Assembly (NCBI GenBank): GCA_018241745.1
Contig: JAFEDG010000012.1
Coordinates: forward strand, 1 to 35,787
DNA: 35,787 bases
Reading direction: 5' to 3'
Source: Pseudomonadota bacterium
GTDB lineage: Bacteria > Pseudomonadota > Gammaproteobacteria > Burkholderiales > Casimicrobiaceae
In this document: one piece after another, positions 1 through 10,643 of the stretch
Layout: each line of letters starts with the position of its first letter
Numbering within the stretch: position 1 is the stretch's first letter
Notes under the pieces: model-generated
The model's input: the letters and a program-made list of their open reading frames with translations, nothing else
Databases searched by the model: none
Told to the model about the DNA's origin: nothing
Position numbers and translations under genes: made by a program

Positions 1-144
1 AATCATGGGGCCCAAACCCACATCGTCGACGATTTCTGGTTCGACGAAGGCGACCCCCTCGGTCGCCATACGCTCGAACTTCACGTCAATGGCGCGATGC
101 GCTACAGCGTGGCGTTCGACGTTGTCGCGGACGCAACGCGGTAG
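1..144 (+). CDS. 3' end of an unidentified protein (partial)
   Basis: Frame 1 is open from the window edge to TAG at 142-144, giving the last 47 residues of a protein whose start lies outside the window. The tail alternates polar and hydrophobic residues (LGRHTLELHVNG, then YSVAFDV), as in the edge strands of a beta-sandwich. It has no membrane segment or catalytic motif. It converges on serB with only 22 bases between the two stops. I do not recognise the family. Reality as a coding end is supported by the sensible composition, the tight convergent spacing and a hairpin in the gap. Confidence 0.6.
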   Translation, partial: NHGAQTHIVDDFWFDEGDPLGRHTLELHVNGAMRYSVAFDVVADATR

Positions 145-151
145 GACCGGC

Positions 152-166
152 ACGCGCAACGCGCGT
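152..166. terminator. hairpin between two convergent gene ends
   Basis: Perfect inverted repeat ACGCGC-AAC-GCGCGT (6-bp stem, 3-base loop) filling most of the 22-base gap between the stop of the left partial gene and the stop of serB. It has no T-run on either side, so it is at best a weak or Rho-assisted bidirectional 3' end. Confidence 0.4.
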
Positions 167-997
167 TCAGGAGAAAAGGTTCAGCGTCGCATCCAGCCCG
201 CAATGGTCGATCGCGTGCGTCGCCTCGGCCCGCACGACCGGCTTGGCGTGGTAAGCGACGGAGACATCCGCAGCGCGGAACATCGGCAGGTCATTGGCGC
301 CGTCGCCCAGCGTGACGAGCACGCCGCCGCGCTGCTCGACGATCTCGCGCACGGTCCGGGCCTTGGCGGCAGCATCGATCAGCGGGCCGGTGAGCGACCC
401 CGTCAACTGGCCGTCGACGACTTCGAGCGTGTTGGCCACCGCGACATCGAGGCCCAGCCGCGCCTTGAGGCGGTCGGTGAAGAACGTGAAGCCACCCGAC
501 ACGAGCACCGTCGTCGCGCCGGCGGCCCTGAAGCCGGCGAGCATGCGCTCGGCGCCGGGCGACAGGCGCAGCCGTTCGTCGTACACGCGCTCGAGGTCGC
601 CGACCGGCAAGCCTGCGAGCAGCGCGACGCGCGCACGCAGGCTCTGCGCGAAATCGATCTCGCCGCGCATCGAGCGCTCGGTGATCGCCGCGACCTCGGG
701 CTTGATGCCCTTCATGTCGGCGATCTCGTCGATGCATTCGATCGCGATCAGCGTCGAGTCCATGTCCATCGCGACGACGCCGACGTCGGCCAGAGGGCGC
801 GGCGCCGCGATGAACGCGGCGTCGTAGCCGACCGCGCCGCAAGCTTCGGTGACACCGGCGTGGTGTGCTACCTCGTGGAAGCGGACTGCGTCGTTGGCCG
901 CGCGCACGAGCGGCTCGACGCCGCGCGCGCCCGTCATCAGCGCGAGCATGTCGACGTCCTCGGGCGCGAGGTGCGGCGCCTGCACGACGACGTCCAT
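167..997 (-). CDS. serB: phosphoserine phosphatase SerB
   Basis: SerB dephosphorylates L-3-phosphoserine to serine, the last step of cytosolic serine synthesis. The 276-residue product has the HAD nucleophile motif DMDST at residues 78-82 (D78 nucleophile, D80 acid/base), motif II S167-G-G, and the Mg-binding motif GDGAND at 231-236. Residues 1-70 form the short N-terminal region seen in proteobacterial SerB. The ATG at 997 lies two bases after the purT stop. An upstream in-frame extension is possible on paper but would run inside purT, so ATG 997 is preferred. No good Shine-Dalgarno is visible, so translation is probably coupled to purT. Confidence 0.96.
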   Translation of the reverse strand: MDVVVQAPHLAPEDVDMLALMTGARGVEPLVRAANDAVRFHEVAHHAGVTEACGAVGYDAAFIAAPRPLADVGVVAMDMDSTLIAIECIDEIADMKGIKPEVAAITERSMRGEIDFAQSLRARVALLAGLPVGDLERVYDERLRLSPGAERMLAGFRAAGATTVLVSGGFTFFTDRLKARLGLDVAVANTLEVVDGQLTGSLTGPLIDAAAKARTVREIVEQRGGVLVTLGDGANDLPMFRAADVSVAYHAKPVVRAEATHAIDHCGLDATLNLFS

Positions 998-999
998 CG

Positions 1000-2220
1000 T
1001 CAGGGTGCCAGCACCGTGACGCGGGCCGCGGCCTCCTTCGCGCGGACACGCGCCGCGTCCACGTCGTCGGCATTGGCGAGCGCGACACCCATCCGGCGCT
1101 TGACGAAGGCCTCCGGCTTGCCGAACAGTCGCACGTCGGATTCCGGCACGGCGAGCGCGTGCGCGACGTTGGCGTAACGCACGCCGCGCGCGTCCTGGCC
1201 GCCATAGATGACGGCCGAGGCGCCGGCGCGACGTAGCGAAGTATCGACCGGCAGCCCGAGGATCGCGCGCGCATGCAGCTCGAATTCGTTCTGCCGCTGC
1301 GTGCACATCGTCACCATGCCCGTGTCGTGCGGACGCGGGCTCACCTCGGAAAACCACACGGCGTCACCCTTGACGAACAGTTCGACGCCGAACAGGCCGC
1401 GACCACCCAACGCGCCGGTGACGGCGCGCGCGATCTCGCGGCTGCGCTCCAGCGCGACCGGGGACATCGGCTGCGGCTGCCACGACTCGACGTAGTCGCC
1501 GCTGACCTGGACATGGCCGATCGGTTCGCAGAACGACGTGTCGACGTGGCCGTTTGCACCGAGGCTGCGCACGGTGAGCAGCGTGATCTCGTAGTCGAAG
1601 TCGACGAAGCCTTCGACGATCACGCGCCCGCCGCGCACGCGTCCGGCACTTTCGGCATATTCCCAAGCGCGCGCGATGTCGCCGGGACCGCGCAGCAGCG
1701 ATTGGCCCTTGCCGGACGACGACATGACGGGCTTGACCAGGCAGGGGAAGCCGATGCCGCCGTCGATAGCGGCGCGCAACTCCGCTTCGCTGCCGGCGAA
1801 GCGATACGGCGACGTCGGCAGGCCGAGCGCCTCGGCCGCGAGCCGGCGGATGCCTTCGCGGTTCATCGTCAGTTGCGCGGCCCGCGCCGTCGGAATCACT
1901 TCGGCCAGCCCCGCGGCCTCGATCGCCACGAGCGTGTCGGTGGCGATCGCCTCGATCTCCGGCACGATGACCTGCGGCCGTTCGCGCTCGACGAGCGCGC
2001 GCAGCGCGGCGCCGTCGGTCATCGCGATCACGTGCGCACGGTGTGCGACCTGCTGCGCCGGCGCGTCCGCGTAGCGATCAACGGCGATCGTCTCGACGCC
2101 GAGCCGCTGCAGCGCGATGACGACTTCCTTGCCCAGTTCGCCGCTGCCGAGCAGCATCACGCGCGTCGCGCCCGGAGAGAGCGGGGTGCCGAGCACGCGC
2201 GCGGCGGGAGTCGCGCTCAT
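1000..2220 (-). CDS. purT: formate-dependent phosphoribosylglycinamide formyltransferase PurT
   Basis: PurT makes formyl-GAR from GAR, formate and ATP, a folate-independent route for the third step of purine synthesis. The 406-residue protein is an ATP-grasp enzyme. GSGELGKE at 25-32 begins the N-terminal Rossmann-like domain, [11 protein letters not shown] at 164-174 is the nucleotide loop, and E280 and E292 (in [10 protein letters not shown]) sit where ATP-grasp enzymes bind Mg. The start ATG overlaps the rnr stop in an ATGA arrangement (2217-2220), which fixes the start and implies translational coupling. serB follows two bases after its stop. Length matches the family (about 390-400 residues). 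Confidence 0.97.
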   Translation of the reverse strand: MSATPAARVLGTPLSPGATRVMLLGSGELGKEVVIALQRLGVETIAVDRYADAPAQQVAHRAHVIAMTDGAALRALVERERPQVIVPEIEAIATDTLVAIEAAGLAEVIPTARAAQLTMNREGIRRLAAEALGLPTSPYRFAGSEAELRAAIDGGIGFPCLVKPVMSSSGKGQSLLRGPGDIARAWEYAESAGRVRGGRVIVEGFVDFDYEITLLTVRSLGANGHVDTSFCEPIGHVQVSGDYVESWQPQPMSPVALERSREIARAVTGALGGRGLFGVELFVKGDAVWFSEVSPRPHDTGMVTMCTQRQNEFELHARAILGLPVDTSLRRAGASAVIYGGQDARGVRYANVAHALAVPESDVRLFGKPEAFVKRRMGVALANADDVDAARVRAKEAAARVTVLAP

Positions 2221-4490
2221 CGCTTCGGTGCCTTGACGGTGCGCGGGGGCTTGTCGCCGCGCGCCAGCGGTTGCGAGAGCTGGGGACGCGCGTTGGCCGG
2301 TGGCGTCGTCGCCGCGACCGGCAACGCCGGTGGCGCGACCTCGCTCGACAGCGCCTCGCCGGTGGCCAGCGTGAAGTCGATCTTCGACGTTTCCATGTCG
2401 ACACGCGCGACACGGATGCGCACGCGTTGCGCCAGCGTCCATGCGGCGCCGCTGCGGTCGCCGACCAGCGCATGACGCACCGCGTCATAGCGGAAGTAGT
2501 CGCGACCGAGTTCCGTCACGTGCACGAGGCCGTCGATCGACAGGCCGTCGAGCGTGACGAACAGCCCGAAGCTCGCGACGCCGGACACGGTGCCGTCGTA
2601 GACCTCGCCGATCTTGTCCTGCATGTAGAAGCACTTGAGCCAGTTGACGACATCGCGCGTCGCCTCGTCGGCACGCCGCTCGGTCATCGAGCAGTGCTTG
2701 CCGAGTTCCTCCCACGTCGCGCCCTTGGGCGTGTATTGCTTGCGGGCCAGCACGGCCTTGATCGCGCGATGGACCAGCAGGTCGGGGTAGCGGCGGATCG
2801 GCGACGTGAAATGCGCGTACGCGTCGTACGCGAGGCCGAAATGGCCCTCGTTGTCCGGCTGGTACTGCGCCTGCTGCAGCGAGCGCAGAAGCACCGTCTG
2901 CAGCAGTGCCTGGTCGGGCCGGCCGTCGAGCTTGGCGATCAGCTTGGCGTAGTCCATTGCCGTGGGCTTGTCGCCGCCGGTGAGCGTCAGCGCCGAGCTC
3001 GACAGGAATGCCTTCAGCTGCGTGAGCTTCTCCGGCGTGGGCCCTTCGTGGACGCGGTAGAGCGCATGCTGCTTGTGCTCGGTCAGGAACGCCGCGGTGC
3101 AGACGTTGGCGGCGAGCATGCACTCCTCGATCAGCTTGTGCGCGTCGTTGCGTGGCGCCGGGACGATCGCCTGAATCTTGCCTTCCGGGTCGAACTGCAG
3201 CGCGAGCTCGACGGTCTCGAAGTCGATCGCGCCGCGCTTGCGGCGCGCGGCCGCGAGCACCTTGTACAGCGCGTACAGCGTGTCGAGTTGCGGCTTCATC
3301 GCCAGTGCGTCCTGCGACGTGGCGCGCGCGGGATCGTCCAGTACTTCCCAGACGGCCGTGTACGTGAGCCGCGCCTGCGAGTGCATGACGGCGGGGTAGA
3401 ACGCGTGGCTCGCGATCGCGCCGGTTGCGGTGACCTGCATGTCGCACACCATGCACAGCCGGTCGACGCGCGGCTTCAGCGAGCACAGCTCGTCCGACAG
3501 CGCCTCGGGCAGCATCGGGATCACGCGGCGCGGGAAGTAGACGGAGTTGCCGCGCTCGCGCGCCTCGATGTCGAGCGCGTCGCCTTCGTGCACGTAGTGC
3601 GACACGTCGGCAATCGCGACGACGAGCCGGAAGCCCTTGCCGTTGCGCTCGCAGTAGACCGCGTCGTCGAAGTCGCGCGCCGTCTCGCCGTCGATCGTCA
3701 CCAGCGGCAGGTCGCGGAGGTCGCGCCGGCCCTTGGTGTCGGCGGCGCGCACTTCGGTGGGCAACTTGTCTGCGGCGCGCTTGGCCGCCGCCGGGAACTC
3801 GAACGGCAGCGCGTGCTTGCGCAACGCGATCTCGATTTCCATGCCCGGATCGGTGGCGTTGCCGAGGACCTCGACGACGCGCGCGACGGCCTCGCGGTCC
3901 GGCGCCGGCGGCGTCAGGATCTCGGCGACGACGACCTGGCCGTCCTTCGCGTCGGCGCGCTCGCCGGCGGGGATCAGCAGGTCCTGGTTGATGCGCCGGT
4001 TCTCGGCGACGACGAACCAGACACCGCGCTCCTCGTGCAACCGGCCGACGACCGTCTTGTTCGCGCGTTCGAGTACATCGACGATCTGGCCCTCCGTGCG
4101 TCCGCGGCGATCGACGCCGACGACGCGCGCCGTCGCGCGGTCGCCGTGCAGCACCTTGTGCATCTCGCGCTCGGACAGGAAGAGATCGTCGCCGCCTTCG
4201 TCCGGGGTCAGGAAGCCGTAGCCGTCCGGATGGCCAATGACGGTGCCGGCGACGACGTCGAGCTTCGCGGGCAGGCACAGCTCGCCCTTGCGGTTGACGA
4301 TCAGCTTGCCCTTGCGGGCCAGCGCATCGATCGCGGCGTCGAAGGCATCCTGTTCGCGCCGCTTGAGCGCGAGGTGGGCGGCCAGCTCGGCAGGGGCGAG
4401 CGGCGTTCCCGCGGCAGCGAGGCCGTCGAGAATTCGTGTGAAAAGGCCGGTTTCGTCGGCCGCGCTGGATTTGGAGGCTCTTTTTGACAC
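2217..4490 (-). CDS. rnr: ribonuclease R (RNB-family 3'-5' exoribonuclease)
   Basis: RNase R degrades structured RNA processively from the 3' end and acts in rRNA and tmRNA quality control. The 757 residues show an N-terminal winged-helix-like region (about 15-75), cold-shock domains (about 80-200), an RNB domain with acidic metal ligands D267, D273, D275 and D276 ([12 protein letters not shown]), and an S1 domain near 625-712. The C-terminal tail is basic and Pro/Ala-rich, as is common in RNase R. The chosen start is GTG at 4490, after a weak TTGAAA upstream; no in-frame ATG fits better. The start codon lies inside the -35 box of the divergent tRNA-Leu promoter. purT overlaps its stop by four bases. 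Confidence 0.95.
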   Translation of the reverse strand: MSKRASKSSAADETGLFTRILDGLAAAGTPLAPAELAAHLALKRREQDAFDAAIDALARKGKLIVNRKGELCLPAKLDVVAGTVIGHPDGYGFLTPDEGGDDLFLSEREMHKVLHGDRATARVVGVDRRGRTEGQIVDVLERANKTVVGRLHEERGVWFVVAENRRINQDLLIPAGERADAKDGQVVVAEILTPPAPDREAVARVVEVLGNATDPGMEIEIALRKHALPFEFPAAAKRAADKLPTEVRAADTKGRRDLRDLPLVTIDGETARDFDDAVYCERNGKGFRLVVAIADVSHYVHEGDALDIEARERGNSVYFPRRVIPMLPEALSDELCSLKPRVDRLCMVCDMQVTATGAIASHAFYPAVMHSQARLTYTAVWEVLDDPARATSQDALAMKPQLDTLYALYKVLAAARRKRGAIDFETVELALQFDPEGKIQAIVPAPRNDAHKLIEECMLAANVCTAAFLTEHKQHALYRVHEGPTPEKLTQLKAFLSSSALTLTGGDKPTAMDYAKLIAKLDGRPDQALLQTVLLRSLQQAQYQPDNEGHFGLAYDAYAHFTSPIRRYPDLLVHRAIKAVLARKQYTPKGATWEELGKHCSMTERRADEATRDVVNWLKCFYMQDKIGEVYDGTVSGVASFGLFVTLDGLSIDGLVHVTELGRDYFRYDAVRHALVGDRSGAAWTLAQRVRIRVARVDMETSKIDFTLATGEALSSEVAPPALPVAATTPPANARPQLSQPLARGDKPPRTVKAPKR

Positions 4491-4512
4491 GATTTCAAGG
4501 CTACCGTAAAAT
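4484..4512 (+). promoter_or_regulatory. sigma-70 promoter of tRNA-Leu
   Basis: TTGACA at 4484-4489, a 17-base spacer and TAAAAT at 4507-4512 form a near-consensus promoter. Transcription would start near 4519, about 8 bases before the mature tRNA. The discriminator after the -10 is GC-rich (GCCGGG), as is usual for stringently controlled stable-RNA promoters. The -35 box overlaps the GTG start codon of rnr on the other strand. Confidence 0.8.
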
Positions 4513-4526
4513 GCCGGGTTCCGGCT

Positions 4527-4613
4527 GCCCAGATGGCGGAATTGGTAGACGCACCAGGTTCAGGTCCTGGCGGTGGCAACACTGTGGAGGTTCGAGTCCT
4601 CTTCTGGGCACCA
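4527..4613 (+). tRNA. tRNA-Leu, anticodon CAG
   Basis: This is an 87-base class II tRNA. The acceptor stem pairs GCCCAGA (4527-4533) with TCTGGGC (4603-4609), followed by discriminator A and an encoded CCA (4611-4613). The anticodon stem is CCAGG/CCTGG around a loop with CAG at 4561-4563, reading CUG leucine codons, the main leucine codon in such GC-rich genomes. A long variable arm follows, then the T-arm GGTTCGAGTCC. It stands alone between its own promoter and terminator. Confidence 0.98.
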
Positions 4614-4661
4614 CGCTTCGACACGCTCCCGCGCACGCCAGGCGGGGGAGCGTCCCGCGCA

Positions 4662-4692
4662 GGGGCACCCGATGGGTGCCCCGTTTCATTTC
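4662..4692 (+). terminator. intrinsic terminator after tRNA-Leu
   Basis: Perfect 9-bp stem GGGGCACCC-GAT-GGGTGCCCC (4662-4682) followed by the T-rich GTTTCATTTC. It lies about 50 bases after the tRNA and is the clearest Rho-independent terminator in the window. Confidence 0.8.
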
Positions 4693-4774
4693 AAACCTCA
4701 TTAGAATCGAGCCCCGGCGCGGCGTGCGACGATGCACGCGCGCGTCGTCCACTCCTAACCTGGTTCGAGGAACG

Positions 4775-5545
4775 ATGAGCAACGAAAAGTCGCTGTTGGA
4801 TACGCTGGCGGACGCTGCCAGTACGGCCAAGGACAGGGCGCTCGAAATCGGGCAGAAGCTCGGCGAAACCGCGGCCGCGATGGGCGAATCGGTGATGCAG
4901 CACGCGACGGCGGCCGGCGAGGTCGTCGCGGCGAAGACGCAGGAGGCCTTCGCGGCGGCGGCACCGCTTGCGACCAGCATGCAGCACGAGGCGACTGTGT
5001 TCGCGTCGCGCACGATGGACACCGCGAAGAGTGCCCAGCACGCCGTCGTCAAGCAGGCCAAGGCCGCCACGAAGACGGCGAAGCGCGCGGCGAAGCGTTC
5101 GTCCGCGCGGATCGGCAAGGCCGGCAAGGCTGCGCTTAAGACTGCCCGCAAGACCGCCACCCAGGCGGCGGCGAACGTCGAGAAGGCCGCGAAGGCGGCC
5201 AAGAAAAAGATGGCCGCCAAGCCGACGCAGAAGGCCGGCACGAAGAAAACCGCCGCCAAGAAGACGACCGCCAAGAAGACGACCGCCAAGAAGACGACGG
5301 CGAAGAAGACGACGGCCAAGAAGACGACCGCGAAGAAGACGACCGCGAAGAAGACGACCGCGAAGAAGACAACCGCCAGGAAGACGACGCGCAAGGGCAA
5401 GGCGGCGAAGGGCAAGCGCCCTGCGACCGTCGCCAGGCGGACGGCGCGCAAGACGACGGCGAAGAAGCGGACGACGGCGCGCAAGAACGCGCGCAGGATC
5501 AAGGCGGTGGAGACGGGCCGCAAGGCCGCCGCGCGAAAGCGCTGA
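4775..5545 (+). CDS. histone H1-like lysine/alanine-rich protein with KKTTA repeats
   Basis: The product is 256 residues. Residues 1-95 are Ala-rich and amphipathic with many Asp/Glu, likely a long helix or coiled coil. From about residue 90 to the end it is extremely rich in Lys, Ala, Thr and Arg, with runs such as KTAKRAAKRS and eight perfect KKTTA pentapeptides, ending AARKR. This composition matches bacterial H1-like and AlgP-like proteins that bind DNA through an unstructured cationic tail; nucleoid binding is inferred from that family resemblance. ATG 4775 is preceded by GAGGA at the right spacing. An open frame extends upstream through the tRNA but has no ribosome-binding site. The protein stands alone between the tRNA terminator and a convergent phosphoribosyltransferase gene. 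Confidence 0.88.
   Translation: MSNEKSLLDTLADAASTAKDRALEIGQKLGETAAAMGESVMQHATAAGEVVAAKTQEAFAAAAPLATSMQHEATVFASRTMDTAKSAQHAVVKQAKAATKTAKRAAKRSSARIGKAGKAALKTARKTATQAAANVEKAAKAAKKKMAAKPTQKAGTKKTAAKKTTAKKTTAKKTTAKKTTAKKTTAKKTTAKKTTAKKTTARKTTRKGKAAKGKRPATVARRTARKTTAKKRTTARKNARRIKAVETGRKAAARKR
5243..5392 (+). repeat. 15-bp in-frame tandem repeat encoding KKTTA
   Basis: Eight consecutive 15-base units (5258-5377) each encode KKTTA. They are flanked by degenerate units encoding KKTAA (5243-5257) and RKTTR (5378-5392). The units differ only at synonymous third positions (ACC/ACG, GCC/GCG, ACG/ACA). Period 15 keeps the reading frame when units are gained or lost, so copy number could vary between strains. 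Confidence 0.95.
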
Positions 5546-5553
5546 GCTGTCCG

Positions 5554-5585
5554 GGCGGCGCGGCGTCTTGTCGCCGCGCGCCGCC
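5554..5585. terminator. GC-rich hairpin between convergent genes
   Basis: GCGCGGCG at 5558-5565 pairs with CGCCGCGC at 5572-5579 around the loop TCTTGT, with further imperfect pairing outward to 5554 and 5585. It lies between the stop of the histone-like gene and the stop of the convergent phosphoribosyltransferase gene. It has no T-tract, so a bidirectional 3' end is a guess. Confidence 0.4.
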
Positions 5586-5595
5586 TGCGCCGCCG

Positions 5596-6111
5596 TCACC
5601 GCGCGGCGAGCCGCGCCGCGAGCCCGTCGGGCCGCAGCGTGTCGTAGACCTCGAACGGCTGGTGGATCCAGGGGTTGTCGGGCAGGTAGTCCACGTAATA
5701 GTCCGGCGTGAAGACCGAGCACGCCTTCCACCACAGCACCGCCGTCTTCATCGCCTGGATGACGGGAAAGCGTCGGGGCAATTCCGCCGCCACCGCGGCC
5801 AGCGTGTGGCCGCTGTCGACCATGTCGTCGACGAGCAGCACGCGATCGCCGAGCTGCGGCCGCGTCATCGTCATGTGCTCGGCGATGACGAGCTCGCCAC
5901 GCACGGTGCCCCCTTCCGCAGCATACGAATGCGTCGACAGGATCGCGAGCGGAAGCTCGAAGATTCGCGACAGCACGTCGCCGACGCGCAAGCCACCGCG
6001 CGCGATGCAGATGATCTGGTTGAAGCGGAAGCCCGAGTCGTGGACGATATGCGCCAGCCGTTCGGTCAGCGCGTTGTACTCGTCCCACGTCACGTGAAGG
6101 TCGGTCGGCAC
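5596..6111 (-). CDS. purine-type phosphoribosyltransferase (Gpt-like)
   Basis: This is a 171-residue type I phosphoribosyltransferase. The PRPP loop is VLLVDDMVDSGHTL at residues 91-104, preceded by ARGGLRVGDVLSR at 38-50 and followed by the aromatic C-terminal signature NPWIHQPFEVYD. It resembles bacterial xanthine/guanine phosphoribosyltransferases, which salvage purine bases with PRPP; the exact base is not decidable here. I chose GTG at 6111 (VPTDLHVTWDEY) because similarity to the family begins there and GGGGA lies about 8 bases upstream; no ATG fits. It is the last gene of the purA run, 65 bases after the purA stop, which suits purine supply. Confidence 0.88.
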   Translation of the reverse strand: MPTDLHVTWDEYNALTERLAHIVHDSGFRFNQIICIARGGLRVGDVLSRIFELPLAILSTHSYAAEGGTVRGELVIAEHMTMTRPQLGDRVLLVDDMVDSGHTLAAVAAELPRRFPVIQAMKTAVLWWKACSVFTPDYYVDYLPDNPWIHQPFEVYDTLRPDGLAARLAAR

Positions 6112-6149
6112 GGCGGTCGTCCCCGGTACGATGGCGGCTGGGTCTCGCG

Positions 6150-6167
6150 CGCGCCGGAATCGGCGCG
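6150..6167. other. intercistronic hairpin between purA and the phosphoribosyltransferase gene
   Basis: Perfect inverted repeat CGCGCCG-GAAT-CGGCGCG (7-bp stem, 4-base loop), starting 9 bases after the purA stop. It has no U-run. It could stabilise the purA 3' end or reduce readthrough. Confidence 0.45.
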
Positions 6168-6176
6168 GCGCCTGGA

Positions 6177-8449
<2,273 letters not shown>

Positions 8450-8524
8450 CGCGGACCGGCGCGCGGAGCGCGAACGAAAGACGGAACGAGGGCATGCAGC
8501 GCGCGGCTCGCGAACGGGCGCGAA

Positions 8525-9421
8525 TTACTTCGCGCGCGGCGGCGCCGGGGCGCGAACGCCGCCCGACTGCCGGAAGTACTTGAAGAATTCGCTGCCCGGG
8601 TCGAGCACGAACACGTCGCTGCGGTTGTTGAACGCCGCGCGATAGCTCTCGAGGCTGCGATAGAAATCGTAGAACTCGGGATTGCCGTTGAAGGCGTCCG
8701 CATAGATGGCCGACGCCTTCGCGTCGCCCTGGCCCTTGATCGTCTGCGCCTGCTTGTACGCGTCCGCGAGGATCACCTGGCGCTGGCGGTCGGCATCGGC
8801 CCGGATGCGCTCTGCCTCCGCGGCGCCCTGCGAGCGCAGCTCGTTGGCGACGCGGCGCCGTTCCGACTCCATCCGCTGGTACACGGGGCCGGTCACGTCC
8901 GGCGGCAGCTCGATGCGGCGCAGCCGCACGTCGACGACCTCGACGCCGATCGACTTGGCGTCGGCGTTGGCGCGCTGCTGGGTCGTCGCCGTGATCTTGT
9001 TGCGCTCCGTCGAGATCGCCTCGTTGACCGTCCGCTTGTTGAATTCCTCGGCGAGGTTGGCGCGCACCGTCTGCGCCAGGCGGCGGCGCGCCGCTTCCTC
9101 GTCCCCCTGCTGCGTCGACACGTAGTACTGCTTCACGTCGGAGATGCGCCACAGCACGATGAAGTCGACGAGCAGTGGCTTCTTTTCCGACGTCGTCATC
9201 CGGTCGGGCTCGGCGTTCTCGAGCGTCAGGTTGCGGCGGTCGAAATAGCGGACGTACTGGATCAGCGGCAGCTTGGTGTAGAGGCCGGCGTCCTGCTTGA
9301 TGTCGACGATCTCGCCGAGCTGGAACTTGACCGCGTACTGCTTCTGGTCGACGGTGTACAGCGATTGCGACGCCACGAGCAGCAGCGCGACGACGAGGGC
9401 GACGATGGGCATCAGCTTCAT
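8525..9421 (-). CDS. hflC: HflC, FtsH-modulating membrane protein
   Basis: HflC forms the periplasmic HflKC cage that surrounds the membrane protease FtsH. The 298-residue protein has one N-terminal membrane anchor (about residues 3-20), then an SPFH/band-7 domain, then a helical, charged region with QRQVILADAYKQAQ. The C-terminus is Pro/Ala-rich. I chose ATG 9421 (MKLMPIV) because it places the anchor at the N-terminus and lies one base after the hflK stop. The open frame extends ten codons further only by overlapping hflK. No DUF2065 gene follows; hisZ is 75 bases downstream. Confidence 0.96.
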   Translation of the reverse strand: MKLMPIVALVVALLLVASQSLYTVDQKQYAVKFQLGEIVDIKQDAGLYTKLPLIQYVRYFDRRNLTLENAEPDRMTTSEKKPLLVDFIVLWRISDVKQYYVSTQQGDEEAARRRLAQTVRANLAEEFNKRTVNEAISTERNKITATTQQRANADAKSIGVEVVDVRLRRIELPPDVTGPVYQRMESERRRVANELRSQGAAEAERIRADADRQRQVILADAYKQAQTIKGQGDAKASAIYADAFNGNPEFYDFYRSLESYRAAFNNRSDVFVLDPGSEFFKYFRQSGGVRAPAPPRAK

Positions 9422-9422
9422 G

Positions 9423-10637
9423 TCAGCGTCCCTCGCGGTTGCGCAGCGCATCGCGGCTGCGCGGGTCGATTGCCAGCGTGCCGTCGCTGTTCAGCGTGCT
9501 GCGCGACACGGTGGCGTCGGTGCCCGGCAACACCGGCGTCGGCGTGGCGGTGCCCGCCGATGGCGCGGCTGACGACGACTGCTGGATCAGCTTGTCGAGC
9601 GGCAGGTAGAGGAGGTTCTGTCCCGCCTTCTGGTCCACGACGATCGTGCTCGAGCTGCCGAGCACCGATTGCATCATGTCCTGGTACAGCCGCTCCCGCG
9701 TGACGACGGGCGCCTTCTGGTATTCGACGAGGATCGAGCGGAAGCGCGACGCATCGCCTTGCGCGCGCTGCACGACTTCCGACTGGTAGCCGTTGGCTTC
9801 CTCGAGCAGCCGCGCCGCCGTGCCGCGCGCGCGCGGGATCACGTCGTTGGCGTAGGCCTGGCCTTCGTTCTTCTGGCGATCGCGGTCCTGGCTCGCCTTG
9901 ACCGCGTCGTCGAACGCCGCCTGCACCTTCTCGGGCGGCTGCACGCTCTGCAGCGACACGGCCTGGATCGCGATGCCCGCGCCGTAATGGTCGAGCATCG
10001 CCTGCATCAGCTTGCGCGTGTCCTGCGCGATCTGGTCGCGGCCCTCGTACAGCGCAAAGTCCATCTGGCTGCGGCCGATCACCTCGCGGATGGCGCTCTC
10101 GGCGACGAACTTGACGATCTCGTCGGGCTTGCGGTTGTTGAACAGGAACGCGCGCGCGTCGTTGACGTTGTACTGGACCGCGAACGCGATGTCGATGATG
10201 TTCTCGTCATCGGTCAGCATCACCGCTTCCTGGTCCATCTTGTTCTTCGGCGTGTTGCGATAGCCCACTTCGACCGTGCGCACCTGCGAGAAATCGACGA
10301 TCTCCACCGATTCGACCGGCCACGGCATCCGCATGTGCGGGCCGGGCAGCGTGGTCTCGACGTACTTGCCGAAGCGGGTGACGACACCGCGCCGGCCTTC
10401 GTCGACGATGTAGAAGCCGCTGGCGAGCCAGATGACGAGGACCAGCGCGACGATCGCGAGCAGGCCGCGCGTCTGCAGGCCGTTGCCGGCGCCGCCGCCG
10501 TCGCCGCCATTGCCGCCGCGGCGGCCGAACAGCTCGGAGAGCCGGCGATTGAAGTTGCGCCAGATCTCGTCCAGGTCGGGCGGTCCGCCGCCGGGGGCGT
10601 TATTGCGCTTGCCCCATTGGGGGTCGTTGAGCGACAT
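9423..10637 (-). CDS. hflK: HflK, FtsH-modulating membrane protein
   Basis: HflK is the partner of HflC in the FtsH-regulating complex. The 404 residues comprise a soluble Gly/Asn-rich N-terminus (MSLNDPQWG, glycine tract about 41-53), a membrane segment at about 58-76, an SPFH domain from about 77, a charged coiled-coil region (EKVQAAFDDAVKASQDRDRQ) and a Ser/Thr/Pro-rich tail. Start MSLNDPQWG is typical of the family. It lies 6 bases after hflX and one base before hflC, so the three are almost certainly co-transcribed. Confidence 0.97.
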   Translation of the reverse strand: MSLNDPQWGKRNNAPGGGPPDLDEIWRNFNRRLSELFGRRGGNGGDGGGAGNGLQTRGLLAIVALVLVIWLASGFYIVDEGRRGVVTRFGKYVETTLPGPHMRMPWPVESVEIVDFSQVRTVEVGYRNTPKNKMDQEAVMLTDDENIIDIAFAVQYNVNDARAFLFNNRKPDEIVKFVAESAIREVIGRSQMDFALYEGRDQIAQDTRKLMQAMLDHYGAGIAIQAVSLQSVQPPEKVQAAFDDAVKASQDRDRQKNEGQAYANDVIPRARGTAARLLEEANGYQSEVVQRAQGDASRFRSILVEYQKAPVVTRERLYQDMMQSVLGSSSTIVVDQKAGQNLLYLPLDKLIQQSSSAAPSAGTATPTPVLPGTDATVSRSTLNSDGTLAIDPRSRDALRNREGR

Positions 10638-10643
10638 CGGGGA

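Noticed and set aside
2271..4487. 738-codon plus-strand open frame opposite rnr
   Set aside because: It mirrors the rnr reading frame in GC-rich DNA, is Arg/Val/Asp-rich with no recognisable domain, and rnr is unambiguous.
4683..4774. Promoter for the histone-like gene (TAGAAT at 4702-4707)
   Set aside because: No acceptable -35 lies at 16-18 bases upstream; the candidate hexamer overlaps the terminator stem.
5243..5392. Tandem repeat as a CRISPR array
   Set aside because: The units are 15 bases, adjacent, without spacers and in frame with a coding sequence.
4501..5523. 340-codon minus-strand frame opposite the histone-like gene
   Set aside because: Its Val/Phe repeats are the reverse complement of KKTTA repeats, and it crosses the tRNA; the plus frame has a good ribosome-binding site.
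8450..8524. Possible small DUF2065 gene between hflC and hisZ
   Set aside because: The gap is 75 bases, too short for the usual protein of about 60 residues.
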